64,000 nt of DNA from Pseudomonas sp. Irchel 3A7 (GCF_900187565.1 NZ_FYED01000008.1:1-64000), one strand, 5' to 3'. Shown: positions 8,677-18,605, numbered from the stretch's first letter. Program-made: numbers and translations. Notes: a model not told the origin generated them from the sequence alone.

Positions 8677-10854
8677 ATGAAACCATTGGCATCCGCGATG
8701 CTCGAAACAAACGGGTGCAGTCACCGGATACAGAGCCAGCCAATGCAGTTTCTAGACGATAGCCACGGGTGTGCCGGCTGGAGCGGCGAAATGGCCGGGC
8801 GCATTCGTGCGTTCGATTGGAGCCACACCGAGCTTGGCGCCATCGAAACCTGGCCCAGGAGCCTGAACAGCACGGTACAGCTGATGCTCGCCTCGCCGCT
8901 GCCGATGGTGATGCTTTGGGGCCGGCCCGGCTACATGATCTACAACGACGCCTATTCGAAATTTGCCGGCGGGCGCCATCCCTACCTGTTGGGTTCGCCG
9001 GTGGAGCTGGGCTGGCCGGAAGTCGCCGATTTCAACCGGCATGTGGTCGATACCTGCCTCGCCGGCGGCACCTTGTCCTACCGTAACAAAGTGCTGGTGC
9101 TGCTGCGCGATGGAGTGCCCGAAGACGTCTGGCTGGATCTGTATTACAGCCCGGTCGCCAACGATGACGGCTGCCCTGCAGGCGTCATGGCAATGGTGGT
9201 CGAAACCACCGAATTCGTGATTTCCGAACGCCTGCGCCAGGCCGCCGAAAATGCTTATCGCGCCGACAACGAACGGGTGCGCCTGGCACTCAATGCCGGA
9301 GCCTTGCTTGGCTCGTTTGTCTGGGACATCAAGGCTGACGTGCTGAGCGGCGATGAACGCTTTGCCCGCACCTTTTCCTATCCTGCCGGGCAAGCCCTGG
9401 ACAACCTGCCCCAGGACATCGCCGAAGCGCGCATCCATCCCGATGATCGCAGCTGGGTTCAGGAGCAAGTCAAACAGTCCATGGAAACCGCCGCACCCTT
9501 TAACGCCGAATACCGGGTGCTGCGCCCCGATGGCACTTACCTGTGGGTGCTCGCCAGCGGTTGCTGCGAGTTTGATGAGCAGGGCGAACCGTTTCGGTTC
9601 CCCGGGGTATTGATTGACATCCATGAACGCAAGACTGCCGAAGAGTCCCTGCTCAGGTTCACCCGTAATCTGGAGCAGCGCGTAGCCGACGAAGTCGACG
9701 CGCGGCTGGCGGCGGAAGAGCAACTGCGTCAGTCACAGAAACTCGAAGCCATCGGCGGCTTGACCGGTGGCGTGGCCCACGATTTCAACAACCTGTTGCA
9801 AGTGATCGCCGGTAACCTGCACTTGCTGGCGCGTCATGAGCCGGGCAATGCCAACGTGCAGCGCCGTGTGGCGGCATCGATTGCTGCCGTGGAGCGCGGC
9901 GCCAAACTGTCTTCGCAATTGCTCGCCTTCGCACGGCGCCAGCCGCTGTCCCCGGCGATTTGCACGCCGCAGCAGATTTTCGACGGCCTGGGCGAGCTGT
10001 TGCAGCGTGCCCTGGGGGAAACCCTGCAGATCCAGATGAGCGCTGCCGAAGATCCCTGGGCAGTGTTTGTCGATCGCAATCAACTGGAAAACACCATCCT
10101 CAACCTCGCGATCAATGCCCGGGACGCGATGAAGGGTGAGGGGATCATTGAGTTGAGCGCCGACAACGTCACCCTCGACCGCACGTTCTGCGCGGGCAAG
10201 GGGATCGTCGCCGGCGACTATGTGCGTGTGACGGTGGCCGATACCGGCTCCGGCATGCCGCCGCAAGTGCTGGCACAAGCCTTCGAACCGTTTTTCACCA
10301 CCAAGCCCGACGGCCAGGGCACGGGGCTGGGCCTGAGCATGGTGTTCGGTTTCGTCAAGCAGAGCGGTGGGCATGTCGAGATGTCCAGCACCGTCGGGGA
10401 GGGCACCCGGGTGCAGCTGTATTTCCCGCGCAGCCTGCGTACAGCGGACAGTGAGGCAGCAGTCCTTGATATTCCGCAACGGGGTGGGCACGAACGGATT
10501 CTGGTGGTCGAGGACAATGAAGCCGTGCGCACTTCGACGGTGGAGTTGCTGCGCGAAGAGGGTTATCAGGTGCTGACGGCGGCCAATGCCGACGTCGCCA
10601 TGCAGATGTTGCTGGAGGGCGTGGTGGTGGACCTGATCTTCACCGACGTGGTCATGCCCGGCCTGATCAAGAGCTCTGACCTGGCGGCGTGGGCGAAAGT
10701 GCAGAACCCACCTTTGGCCGTACTGTTCACCTCCGGTCACACCCGTGACATTATCTCGCGCAACCACCAACTCAGCCCCGACACCCATTTGCTGAGCAAG
10801 CCCTACAGCCCACAAGCGCTGACCCAGATGATCCGCACCGTCCTCAACGGTTAA
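8677..10854 (+). CDS. Hybrid sensor histidine kinase with PAS and receiver domains
   Basis: The protein (725 aa from this start) has two PAS-like sensory regions, one N-terminal and one around residues 200-330 ending FPGVLIDIHERK. A short coiled linker leads to the HisKA domain with phospho-acceptor His in GGVAHDFNNLLQ, and an HATPase domain (N box NLAINARDAM, DTGSGMP, GTGLGLSMVFGF). A C-terminal receiver domain has its Asp in FTDVVMPG and the Lys in LSKPYSPQA. No transmembrane helix is seen, so it is probably cytoplasmic. No separate response regulator is adjacent. The start is uncertain: ATGs at 8677, 8698 and 8743 are all in frame with weak ribosome sites; earlier codons are REP sequence. 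Confidence 0.88.
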   Translation: MKPLASAMLETNGCSHRIQSQPMQFLDDSHGCAGWSGEMAGRIRAFDWSHTELGAIETWPRSLNSTVQLMLASPLPMVMLWGRPGYMIYNDAYSKFAGGRHPYLLGSPVELGWPEVADFNRHVVDTCLAGGTLSYRNKVLVLLRDGVPEDVWLDLYYSPVANDDGCPAGVMAMVVETTEFVISERLRQAAENAYRADNERVRLALNAGALLGSFVWDIKADVLSGDERFARTFSYPAGQALDNLPQDIAEARIHPDDRSWVQEQVKQSMETAAPFNAEYRVLRPDGTYLWVLASGCCEFDEQGEPFRFPGVLIDIHERKTAEESLLRFTRNLEQRVADEVDARLAAEEQLRQSQKLEAIGGLTGGVAHDFNNLLQVIAGNLHLLARHEPGNANVQRRVAASIAAVERGAKLSSQLLAFARRQPLSPAICTPQQIFDGLGELLQRALGETLQIQMSAAEDPWAVFVDRNQLENTILNLAINARDAMKGEGIIELSADNVTLDRTFCAGKGIVAGDYVRVTVADTGSGMPPQVLAQAFEPFFTTKPDGQGTGLGLSMVFGFVKQSGGHVEMSSTVGEGTRVQLYFPRSLRTADSEAAVLDIPQRGGHERILVVEDNEAVRTSTVELLREEGYQVLTAANADVAMQMLLEGVVVDLIFTDVVMPGLIKSSDLAAWAKVQNPPLAVLFTSGHTRDIISRNHQLSPDTHLLSKPYSPQALTQMIRTVLNG

Positions 10855-10864
10855 GAAAACCCAT

Positions 10865-10955
10865 TGTGGGAGCGAGCCTGCTCGCGAAAGCGGAGTGTCA
10901 GGCAACATCTATGTTGAATGACAGATCGCATTCGCGAGCAGGCTCGCTCCCACAG
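10865..10955. repeat. REP pair (GCGAGCAGGCTCGC core)
   Basis: Inverted REP arms lie directly after the kinase stop and about 40 bp before the UvrA-like gene. They may double as the kinase gene's transcription end, since no classic terminator is seen. Confidence 0.88.
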
Positions 10956-10995
10956 GGGAATGGTGTTTTTTCAGTAATTTATGTAAGGCGACCCG

Positions 10996-13632
10996 ATGAT
11001 TTCAACGCGCACCTCAACTCCCCCCTCAGGCATGGTCAGGGTGCGCGGCGCCCGGGAACACAACCTCAAGAACATCGATGTCGATATCCCCCGCGATGCC
11101 CTGGTGGTGTTCACCGGGGTGTCGGGTTCGGGGAAGTCTTCCCTGGCGTTTTCGACCCTGTACGCCGAGGCGCAACGGCGTTATTTCGAATCTGTGGCGC
11201 CTTATGCGCGGCGCCTGATCGATCAGGTCGGGGTGCCGGATGTCGACTCCATCGAAGGCTTGCCGCCGGCAGTGGCCTTGCAGCAACAACGGGGTACGCC
11301 GAGTACGCGTTCTTCGGTGGGCAGCGTCACGACCCTGTCGAGCCTGATCCGCATGCTGTATTCGCGCGCCGGCAGTTATCCGGCGGGGCAGCCGATGCTG
11401 TACGCCGAAGACTTTTCGCCGAACACACCCCAGGGCGCCTGCGCCGAATGCCATGGCCTGGGTCGGGTGTATGAAGTCACCGAAGCGCTGATGGTACCGG
11501 ACCCGAGCCTGAGCATTCGCCAGCGTGCGGTCGCTTCCTGGCCATTGGCCTGGCAGGGCCAGAACCTGCGGGACATCCTCGTGACCATGGGCTACGACGT
11601 CGATATCCCTTGGCGTGAACTGCCGAAAAAACAGCGCGACTGGATTCTCTTCACTGAAGAAACCCCGACGGTGCCGGTGTATGCCGGGCTCACCCCGGAA
11701 GAAACCCGGGTCGCCCTCAAGCGCAAGATGGAGCCGAGTTACCAAGGCACCTTCACCGGCGCACGGCGCTACATCCTGCACACCTTCACCCATTCGCAAA
11801 GTGCGCTGATGAAGAAGCGCGTCTCGCAATTCATGCTCGGCAGCCCTTGCCCGTTGTGCGACGGCAAACGCCTCAAGCGCGAGGCCTTGTCGGTGACCTT
11901 CGCCGGCTACGACATCGGTGAGTTGTCGCAGATGCCATTGCTGCAAGTGGCCGACGTACTCAGGCCGGTGGCCGCCGAGCATTATCTGCAGGAGGGCGAG
12001 GAGGCGGGTGAGGTGCTGACCCACCGCCAGACCCGCGAAGCCCGAGAACAGCGCGTCGCCCACGGCGCCAGTGGTCACGCCAATGCGCCGGATGTACGGC
12101 ACACGCCGAACCTGTCGGTGGAAAAACGCCTGGCCGCGCAACGGATCGCCCAGGACCTGCTGGAAAGGGTCAGCACATTGACTGACCTCGGCCTCGGTTA
12201 CCTGGCACTGGAGCGCAGCACCCCGACACTGTCGTCCGGCGAATTGCAGCGCCTGCGCCTGGCAACACAGTTGGGCTCGCAGTTGTTCGGTGTGATCTAC
12301 GTGCTGGACGAACCATCGGCCGGCTTGCACCCGGCCGATGGCGAGGCGTTGTTCGAGGCCCTGCAACGCTTGAAAGCCGCCGGCAACACCTTGTTCGTGG
12401 TCGAACACGACCTGGAAACCATGCGCCGCGCCGACTGGTTGATCGATGTCGGACCGGCGGCGGGTGAGCATGGCGGTCGGGTGCTGTACAGCGGCGCACC
12501 CATGGGGCTGGCCGATGTCACTGATTCACAAACCCGCGCTTATCTATTCGCCGGACACATCGCCACATCCCGAACCTTGCGCAAGCCAAGCGATTGGCTG
12601 CGTCTGGAAGGCATCACCCGCAATAACCTGAACAACCTCGACGTCGAGTTTCCGCTGGGGTGTTTTACCGCGGTGACCGGGGTTTCGGGTTCGGGCAAAT
12701 CCAGCCTGGTCAGCCAGGCCTTGCTGGAGCTGGTTGGCGCGCACCTCGGTCGCCCGTCCACTGACACCGACTCGCAAGAGCCGAGCCTGGAAGACGATGC
12801 GCCGCAAGTCAGCGGTGGCCAGGTGACGGCGGGACTGGCGTCGATCAAACGTCTGGTGCAAGTCGACCAGAAACCCATCGGCCGCACCCCGCGCTCCAAC
12901 CTGGCAACCTACACCGGGCTGTTCGACAACGTGCGCAAGCTCTACGCCGCCACGCCCGAGGCCCAGGCGGCGGGTTATGACGCCGGGCAGTTTTCCTTCA
13001 ACGTCGCCAAGGGCCGCTGCCCGACCTGCGAAGGCGAGGGTTTTGTCAGCGTCGAGTTGCTGTTCATGCCCAGTGTCTATGCACCATGCCCGACCTGCCA
13101 CGGCGCCCGCTACAACCCAGAAACCCTGGCAATCACCTGGCAGGGGCGCAACATTGCCCAGGTACTGCAACTGACCGTGGACCAGGCGGTCGAGGTCTTC
13201 GCCGAGCAAGCAGCCGTGCGTCGTTCGTTGGAGGTACTGCGCGATATCGGCCTGGGTTACCTGCGTCTCGGCCAACCGGCGACGGAGCTGTCCGGCGGCG
13301 AAGCCCAGCGCATCAAGCTGGCCACCGAGCTGCAACGCAATCAGCGCGGGGCGACGCTGTACGTGCTCGATGAACCCACCACCGGGTTGCACCCGCGGGA
13401 CGTCGATCGCTTGCTTGAACAGTTGAACAACCTGGTGGAGGCGGGGCACACGGTGATCGTTGTCGAACATGAAATGCGCGTGGTGGCGCAGAGTGACTGG
13501 GTGATCGATATTGGTCCAGGGGCTGGGGATCAGGGGGGCAAGATTGTCGTGGCGGGCGCACCGCAGAAAGTGGCCAAGAGCAAAAAGAGCCGGACGGCGC
13601 CGTTCCTTGCCAGGACTTTGGGCTTGGCTTGA
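10996..13632 (+). CDS. UvrA2-type excinuclease ATPase subunit
   Basis: The 878-aa protein has two ABC ATPase modules with GVSGSGKSS Walker A motifs near residues 45 and 560, signatures LSSGELQR and LSGGEAQR, Walker [12 protein letters not shown] and [11 protein letters not shown], and zinc-type CxxC pairs (CAECHG, CPLCDG, CPTCEG, CPTCHG). It is shorter than canonical UvrA (about 940 aa) and matches the class II or UvrA2 layout, often linked to tolerance of DNA-binding drugs. The main uvrA gene would be elsewhere. No uvrB or uvrC is nearby. An AAGG site precedes the ATG; a second ATG at 11032 is possible. Confidence 0.88.
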   Translation: MISTRTSTPPSGMVRVRGAREHNLKNIDVDIPRDALVVFTGVSGSGKSSLAFSTLYAEAQRRYFESVAPYARRLIDQVGVPDVDSIEGLPPAVALQQQRGTPSTRSSVGSVTTLSSLIRMLYSRAGSYPAGQPMLYAEDFSPNTPQGACAECHGLGRVYEVTEALMVPDPSLSIRQRAVASWPLAWQGQNLRDILVTMGYDVDIPWRELPKKQRDWILFTEETPTVPVYAGLTPEETRVALKRKMEPSYQGTFTGARRYILHTFTHSQSALMKKRVSQFMLGSPCPLCDGKRLKREALSVTFAGYDIGELSQMPLLQVADVLRPVAAEHYLQEGEEAGEVLTHRQTREAREQRVAHGASGHANAPDVRHTPNLSVEKRLAAQRIAQDLLERVSTLTDLGLGYLALERSTPTLSSGELQRLRLATQLGSQLFGVIYVLDEPSAGLHPADGEALFEALQRLKAAGNTLFVVEHDLETMRRADWLIDVGPAAGEHGGRVLYSGAPMGLADVTDSQTRAYLFAGHIATSRTLRKPSDWLRLEGITRNNLNNLDVEFPLGCFTAVTGVSGSGKSSLVSQALLELVGAHLGRPSTDTDSQEPSLEDDAPQVSGGQVTAGLASIKRLVQVDQKPIGRTPRSNLATYTGLFDNVRKLYAATPEAQAAGYDAGQFSFNVAKGRCPTCEGEGFVSVELLFMPSVYAPCPTCHGARYNPETLAITWQGRNIAQVLQLTVDQAVEVFAEQAAVRRSLEVLRDIGLGYLRLGQPATELSGGEAQRIKLATELQRNQRGATLYVLDEPTTGLHPRDVDRLLEQLNNLVEAGHTVIVVEHEMRVVAQSDWVIDIGPGAGDQGGKIVVAGAPQKVAKSKKSRTAPFLARTLGLA

Positions 13633-13659
13633 ATGGGCGGTGAATCTGCTGGCCTCTTC

Positions 13660-13694
13660 GTCGGATCGCCGCCCGGAGCCGGCTCGCTCCCACA
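13660..13694. repeat. Single REP arm, GCCGCCCGGAGCCGGCTCGC variant
   Basis: The 35-base element matches, as reverse complement, the element at 53385-53419 with two differences. It ends in the standard GCTCGCTCCCACA but its other half is a distinct G/C palindrome. It follows the UvrA2-like gene. Confidence 0.7.
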
Positions 13695-13821
13695 ATGGGT
13701 CTTTGGCGTTCACAATTGTCCGGTAGGAGGCTGATGAAGGGAACGTTGACCGCGTCGTGACTTCGAAACTACAAGGCCCGAGTGTTTCGGCCGCGTACTT
13801 GCAGTGATGAACGAGGTTCTT

Positions 13822-14010
13822 ATGAAAGAGAAAAATCTTGGCGAACCCCCGCAAAGCACCCCGGAGCCACAGAGCGGTGATACGGCGGTTGACCAGAAAA
13901 ACCGCCATACCGATAACGACAATGAATTCAGTCCGGGCTTCAAGCCCAACCCGGATCGACCCAAGCCCAGCGATGACACGGATGCCGATATCGACACGGA
14001 TGGTGGCTAG
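13822..14010 (+). CDS. Small acidic hypothetical protein
   Basis: The 62-aa protein is rich in Asp, Pro and Asn (KPNPDRPKPSDDTDADIDTD near the end) with no hydrophobic segment, so it is predicted to be soluble and disordered. The ATG at 13822 is preceded by ACGAGG at good spacing, which favours it over the longer frame starting at 13804. I do not recognise a family. No partner is evident from the flanking genes. Confidence 0.65.
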   Translation: MKEKNLGEPPQSTPEPQSGDTAVDQKNRHTDNDNEFSPGFKPNPDRPKPSDDTDADIDTDGG

Positions 14011-14046
14011 GTGGCGGACATAAAACTGGCAGGCAGACACAAAATA

Positions 14047-14172
14047 TGTGGCGAGGGAGCTTGCTCCCGCTTGAGTGCGCAGCACTCACAAAAATCGCAC
14101 TGAGATCGCAAAGGTTGTCAGATTTTTGGGGCTGCTCTGCGCAGCCCAGCGCGAGCAAGCTCGCTCGCCACA
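14047..14172. repeat. REP-like pair, GGCGAGGGAGCTTGCTCC variant
   Basis: Inverted arms TGTGGCGAGGGAGC and a GAGCAAGCTCGCTCGCCACA counterpart flank about 80 bases between convergent small genes. The core differs from the main REP type. Confidence 0.7.
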
Positions 14173-14187
14173 AGGATCACAGCTCCA

Positions 14188-14709
14188 TTATTTGCCCGGA
14201 TGGGCAGCCTGGAGTTTTTTCGCCATATCCAGATGTTTTTCCAGCCCAGGCAACATTTTCTGCGCAAAGCCTTTCAGCTCGGTAGCGCCTTTGGTTCTGT
14301 CATCCGTCACCGTGTTGGCTTGCTTCTCGAACAGCTCAATGGCGTCTTCGTGGGCCTTGACCTGATTGTTGGCGTAGGCCGCGTCGAAGGACTCGTCACG
14401 CATGTCGAGGATTTTTTCCTTGGCCTGCTTTACCAGCGTCGTGTCGTCTGGCACTTCGATGTCATTCTTTTTCGCGATGGTCGCCAGTTCATCGTTGGCC
14501 TTGCCATGGTCGGTGATCATCATGTTGGCGAATGCCTTGATGTCTGCCGATTGGCTCTTTTCCAGCGCCAGGCGGCTGGTTTCGATTTCCGCGATACCAC
14601 CGGCGGCGGCCTTGTCGACAAAGTCGTTGGAGGTGGCTGCGAATGCCGTGCCGATGCTGGTACTCAAGGCAACGGCCAGAGCGAGGTGGCGCAAGTTGAA
14701 TCCGTCCAT
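14188..14709 (-). CDS. DUF4142 domain protein, exported
   Basis: The 173-aa protein opens with a signal peptide (residues 1-23, ending GTAFA) and continues as the helical, ferritin-like DUF4142 domain, with the typical FVDKAAAGGIAEIETSRLAL start and MITDHGKANDELATIAKK. Proteins of this family are periplasmic or membrane-associated and often induced by envelope or osmotic stress; the biochemical role is unknown. GGAGAA lies 6 bases before the ATG at 14709, so the longer frame upstream is not used. It is divergent from the YdcH-like gene. Confidence 0.85.
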   Translation of the reverse strand: MDGFNLRHLALAVALSTSIGTAFAATSNDFVDKAAAGGIAEIETSRLALEKSQSADIKAFANMMITDHGKANDELATIAKKNDIEVPDDTTLVKQAKEKILDMRDESFDAAYANNQVKAHEDAIELFEKQANTVTDDRTKGATELKGFAQKMLPGLEKHLDMAKKLQAAHPGK

Positions 14710-14917
14710 AGGTGCTTCTCCACACAAGTGATCGAGGTGATCGTTAACCTGTGGAGGCTGGCGCCCGGGCAAAGGTTTTATCGTTTTTGATACAGGGCGA
14801 CGAACGGACACCGCTGGTCAGACAGATGGTCGACAGAACCGGCCAACCAAGGCCATTCTGATAGTTGGCGAACGCAATCAGTCGCGTTTGCTACCGATTA
14901 ACAAACGGAGGTGTTCC

Positions 14918-15151
14918 ATGCCGGTGCCCCACGACCTTTTTCAGGATCTGAAACGCACAAAGGAAGAAATCCAGAAGAAACGCGCCGAGGATCCGTTACT
15001 GGATTCACTGATCAACAAGTATTCCCAGGCGGATAAAGCTGTGGTGGAGGCAGAGGAAGCCAAATCCAGCGATGACGCGGTGACCAAGCTCAAGGCGAAG
15101 CGCCTGGAGGTCAAGGACAAGATCGTCAAACAACTCCAGTCGTCGTCCTGA
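14918..15151 (+). CDS. YdcH/DUF465-family small protein
   Basis: The 77-aa, highly charged, helical protein fits the YdcH (DUF465) family, including the opening MPVPHDLF and the two-helix hairpin with a central Asp-Pro-Leu-Leu. The function of the family is unknown. A strong GGAGGT ribosome site precedes the ATG. Upstream, GAACCG and TCTGA spaced by 15 bases resemble an AlgU (sigma-22) promoter, which would fit stress induction, but the match is weak. Confidence 0.8.
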   Translation: MPVPHDLFQDLKRTKEEIQKKRAEDPLLDSLINKYSQADKAVVEAEEAKSSDDAVTKLKAKRLEVKDKIVKQLQSSS

Positions 15152-15210
15152 TTCAGCGTAATGAGTCACCGACGACCGGTGATTGAACCGTTGGAACGGC
15201 GATTAAAACC

Positions 15211-15259
15211 GGCACCTCGAGTGTTCAGAGTCCGAACATCGGGCTCCATGCGAGGTGCC
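15211..15259. other. Nested dyad, possible structured RNA element
   Basis: GGCACCTCG (15211-15219) pairs with CGAGGTGCC (15251-15259), and inside it TGTTC pairs with GAACA. No T-run follows, so it is not a standard terminator. It lies 60 bases after the YdcH-like gene. Confidence 0.45.
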
Positions 15260-15299
15260 ACATGAAGCAAAAATACCCCGCGAAAAAAACCAACAATCC

Positions 15300-15391
15300 C
15301 TGTGGGAGCGAGCCTGCTCGCGAAGACGGCGTGTCAGATACATCTGTGTCGACTGACACACCCTCTTCGCGAGCAGGCTCGCTCCCACAGG
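15300..15391. repeat. REP pair (GCGAGCAGGCTCGC core)
   Basis: Inverted REP arms lie between the convergent YdcH-like gene and the SMP-30-like gene. Confidence 0.88.
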
Positions 15392-15401
15392 GTTATCCGG
15401 G

Positions 15402-16508
15402 TTATTTCTCCAAGGCGGTACTCAATGGCAACCGCACCATGTTCTTCGCCTTCAGCGAGCCGAAATACAACCACTCCCCATACTCACGTACCGTGGTAAC
15501 CGGCGAGTAATTGCCGCTGCTGCCATCCTGCAGGTTGGCGATCACCTTGCCCTCGATGTCCAGGCCCAGGGCAAACGCGCGTTTCTCTACCGGTTTGGGA
15601 AGGATCGTCATGGCCCGCACGATCATCTTGCGCACGAACGGATGCGCCGCCGTGGCATCGAGCAGTGCGTTGCGCGGCGCGTACAACGCCACCCAGAAAC
15701 GGTCGCGGCCATTGAATGCCAGGTTATCCGGCAGCCCCGGCAGGTTGTCGATGAACAGATCGTGGGTGCCGGCCTTGGGGCCGCTCAGCCAGTAACGACT
15801 GATGCGATAGGCGCCGGTTTCGTTGACCAGCACAAAGGCATCGTCCGGCCCCAGGGTGACGCCATTGGCAAACTCCAGCTTGTCCAGCAAGACTGTGGTC
15901 TTGCCTGTCTGGAAGTCATAACGCAACAAGCGTCCGTCACCACCGTGCTCGATGATGGCCTCGCCGTCCTCGCCGTAGCCGAAGCGGCTGGAGGCGTCGC
16001 TGAAATAGGCGTAGTGCCCGGATTTGTCGATGGCCACGTCATCGGTGAAACCGAAGGGTACGCCGGCGGCTGTCGTGGTCATTGCCACCAGGCGACCCTG
16101 GGCATCCAGCGACAGCAAGCCCTTGACCGCGTCGGCGATCACCAGCAAACCATTGGGGTGCCGAGCCAGTCCCAGGGGCCGGCCCCCGGTATCGGCCAGG
16201 ACTTTGGTGACCTTGCCGTCGAGACTGGTGCGGATCAGCCGACCGTCATGCAAACCGGTGATCAGCGCATCGCCTTCCAGCAGCAGCGCCTCCGGGCCGT
16301 CGATGTTCGCGGCGCCGACCCGCTCCACGCCCTTGAGACGGTGATTATCGGCATAGACGCCGCTGCTGAGAGACGGCGCGGGCTGCGGCGTCCAGGCCAC
16401 CGGTTGCACTTTGGTCGGCATCAGCAGCAGGAACGCGCCAATGGCAATGATCACCAGCAACAGGCAGTGGTGAAATCTGATCCGTCGCCTCACGCGTTGA
16501 CTCCGCAC
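15402..16508 (-). CDS. SMP-30/strictosidine synthase-like beta-propeller protein, membrane-anchored
   Basis: The 368-aa protein has an N-terminal transmembrane anchor (about residues 13-30, HCLLLVIIAIGAFLLLMP) and then a six-bladed propeller of the SMP-30/strictosidine synthase type (GPEALLLEGDALITGLHDGR, RPLGLARHPNGLLVIADA, FANGVTLGPDDAFVLVNET, LPGLPDNLAFNGRDRFWVA). Members are lactonases or esterase-like enzymes; the strictosidine reaction itself is not implied. The start overlaps the end of the fatty acid hydroxylase-like gene by 19 bp, suggesting the two act together on a lipid or lactone at the membrane. Confidence 0.8.
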   Translation of the reverse strand: MRSQRVRRRIRFHHCLLLVIIAIGAFLLLMPTKVQPVAWTPQPAPSLSSGVYADNHRLKGVERVGAANIDGPEALLLEGDALITGLHDGRLIRTSLDGKVTKVLADTGGRPLGLARHPNGLLVIADAVKGLLSLDAQGRLVAMTTTAAGVPFGFTDDVAIDKSGHYAYFSDASSRFGYGEDGEAIIEHGGDGRLLRYDFQTGKTTVLLDKLEFANGVTLGPDDAFVLVNETGAYRISRYWLSGPKAGTHDLFIDNLPGLPDNLAFNGRDRFWVALYAPRNALLDATAAHPFVRKMIVRAMTILPKPVEKRAFALGLDIEGKVIANLQDGSSGNYSPVTTVREYGEWLYFGSLKAKNMVRLPLSTALEK

Positions 16509-17644
16509 TGCGCCAGGTGTTTTTGCGCCATTTCGCGCAGTGCCAGCATCGACGCCGCCGACTCACGATCGATCCGGCGCCTGAGCAGCAGTTTGTTGGC
16601 GACGCGCATCCCCAGGCCGTTGAACTGATACTCAAGCGTGCGGATAAACAGCGTGCCGTCGCCCTTGGCTTCACACTCATAGGTCAGTATCAAAGACAGA
16701 CCGTGGTCGCCCTGGGCCTGGGCAATCCAGCGCCGCCCCGGCAGGTACTCGTCCACCACCCAGCTCAGATGCCCGTCACGCCCGCCGGCCCGGATGTCCT
16801 CTTCGAACCGCGCGCCGGCATGCAGGGGGCCTCGCTGTCCGTTGATCTTGAGCGATGACGGATGCCACTCCGGCCAACGGGTTACGGAACTGGCGTAGGC
16901 GAGTACGTCGATGGGATTTCCAGCAATCTCGATCTGATGCTTCATGCGCGTCATGGGCGTTCTCGTCGGGTACGGGGTGGCCTGCTCCGGCTCCCAGTAG
17001 AGGGTGCCGAACAGATAATCCATCAGCGGGAAAACGATGTTGAAATTGCGCTCCTGCATCATTTCGCGGCGGTGATGCAATTCGTGCAGGCGCCGCATCT
17101 GGCGGATCCACGGCAGGCGCGTCAACGGATTGTGCGGCGGCAGGTGTTCGCAGGCGTGAAACACCTCATAGGCCAGGTAGCCGAGGACCAGGCAGCCTGC
17201 GACCAGCCCGGCGACGTTGGCATCGAACTGCTTGAGCAGCCACCAGATCGGCAAGGTGATGACCAGCGTGTGCAAGACGATCAACCAGGCCGGAAACAGA
17301 ATCACCCGCCAGTCGCGGGCGCTGTCGTAGGTCATGTACCCGGGTGCGAAAAAACTGTGATGGTCGCCGGCATGGCGCGCGTAGAACATCCGCGCGAAGG
17401 CTTTTTTGTGATGGCCCAGGTGTCGATGCACCAGGTACACACCCAGGTTGAAGAGCAACAAGGTCAGTGGCACCGCCAGCCACGCCAGCGGTTGCACCCG
17501 GTGCACGGTGCTCCAGAATGCCGCAATGGCCAAAATGCCGAACAGCAGCACGAAGGCGCCATGCAGCCACGGGTTGTAGAGCGGGTGAATGTTGGCGCGG
17601 TAACGGCTGCGGAATGCTTCGGTGGTCTGCCTCACTGCAATCAC
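16490..17644 (-). CDS. Fatty acid hydroxylase/sterol desaturase-type enzyme fused to a START-like (SRPBCC) domain
   Basis: The first 220 of 384 residues form a membrane di-iron hydroxylase with four hydrophobic helices and His clusters HRHLGHH, HAGDHH, HACEH and HELHH. The remainder (about 235-384) looks like a polyketide cyclase/START-type lipid-binding domain (NPIDVLAYASSVTRWPEWHPSS). The enzyme would hydroxylate or desaturate a lipid, with the START domain holding substrate; this is inferred from the domains. The start is GTG at 17644, with another GTG at 17635. The downstream SMP-30-like gene overlaps, and a LysR gene lies 97 bp upstream on the same strand. Confidence 0.82.
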   Translation of the reverse strand: MIAVRQTTEAFRSRYRANIHPLYNPWLHGAFVLLFGILAIAAFWSTVHRVQPLAWLAVPLTLLLFNLGVYLVHRHLGHHKKAFARMFYARHAGDHHSFFAPGYMTYDSARDWRVILFPAWLIVLHTLVITLPIWWLLKQFDANVAGLVAGCLVLGYLAYEVFHACEHLPPHNPLTRLPWIRQMRRLHELHHRREMMQERNFNIVFPLMDYLFGTLYWEPEQATPYPTRTPMTRMKHQIEIAGNPIDVLAYASSVTRWPEWHPSSLKINGQRGPLHAGARFEEDIRAGGRDGHLSWVVDEYLPGRRWIAQAQGDHGLSLILTYECEAKGDGTLFIRTLEYQFNGLGMRVANKLLLRRRIDRESAASMLALREMAQKHLAQCGVNA

Positions 17645-17741
17645 CTGTCGTTATTGTTATCTCCAGCAGATTAGTCGATCCCGGCGTTTTGGTTGGATGA
17701 ACCTTGAGGACACAACGGCCATGATCCGGTGCAAACCGGAC

Positions 17742-18605
17742 TCAGGTCAGCGGGTTCCAGCGTTGCGACCAGTCGTCATCGATCTTGATGACTTCGCGCA
17801 GCAGATCGAAGGCCCGTTGCAGGGTTTCCGAATCGCGGTCGCGGGAGTAGACCAGGTACGTCGGGTAACTGAACTCCGGGGCCTTGGGCACTTGCTCCAG
17901 CACGCCGCTTTCCAGATAACTCTGCACGACGCGGGTGCGGAAGTAGCCGCTGCCGCCATTTTCGAGGATGTACTGCAAAGCCAGCGGGCCCAGGTTGAAG
18001 CTCAGGGCCGCCTTGGCTTTTTCCGGCAGGGCGGCATCGTGCTGGCGACGGAAATCCTGACCCCAATCGATGTACACATAGGGATCGGCGCGTCCGGGTT
18101 GGCGCACGAGGATGAGTTTCTCTTCCAGAATCTGCTCGACTTGCAGGCGCGGCCAGTATTCGGGCTGATAGACCAGTGCCGCATCCAGCACCCCGAGTTC
18201 CAGTTGGCGCAGCAGGTTTTCACCGTCGCGGATCTCCATGCGCAGCGCATGGCTGGGGATTTTTTCCCGCAGTTCGCCGGCCCAACTGAGCATCAACGGA
18301 TTGCACAGACTGACCTCGCCACCGATGTGCAGCACGTCGTGGTATCCCTCGGGCAGCGGCAGGTCCCGGCGCGCGGCTTCCCAGGTTTCCACCAGTTGAT
18401 TGGCGTACACCACGAAGGCTTCGCCGTTGGGTGTCAGGCGCGCCCCGGCACGATTGCGCACAAACAGGGTGCTGCCCAGCTGGCTTTCGAGTTTCTGAAC
18501 CCGCGCGGTGATCGCGGTCTGAGTGACGTGAAGCTTCTCGGCAGCCGCGGCAAGGCTGCCGTGGCGGACGATTTCCAGAAAGGTGCGGGCGAGGTCGATG
18601 TCCAT
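17742..18605 (-). CDS. LysR-family transcriptional regulator
   Basis: The 287-aa protein has the N-terminal winged helix of LysR regulators (residues 1-60, DIDLARTFLEIVRHGSLAAAAE then VTQTAITARVQKLE) and a periplasmic-binding-like effector domain. It precedes the hydroxylase/SMP-30-like pair on the same strand with a 97-bp gap, so it may control them, though LysR targets are more often divergent. The upstream side is a REP-like block and the Tat amidohydrolase gene end. Confidence 0.88.
   Translation of the reverse strand: MDIDLARTFLEIVRHGSLAAAAEKLHVTQTAITARVQKLESQLGSTLFVRNRAGARLTPNGEAFVVYANQLVETWEAARRDLPLPEGYHDVLHIGGEVSLCNPLMLSWAGELREKIPSHALRMEIRDGENLLRQLELGVLDAALVYQPEYWPRLQVEQILEEKLILVRQPGRADPYVYIDWGQDFRRQHDAALPEKAKAALSFNLGPLALQYILENGGSGYFRTRVVQSYLESGVLEQVPKAPEFSYPTYLVYSRDRDSETLQRAFDLLREVIKIDDDWSQRWNPLT

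Noticed and set aside
11026..14085. Minus-strand open frames across the UvrA2-like gene
   Set aside because: They shadow a gene with double ABC motifs; no family signature is seen in the antisense proteins.
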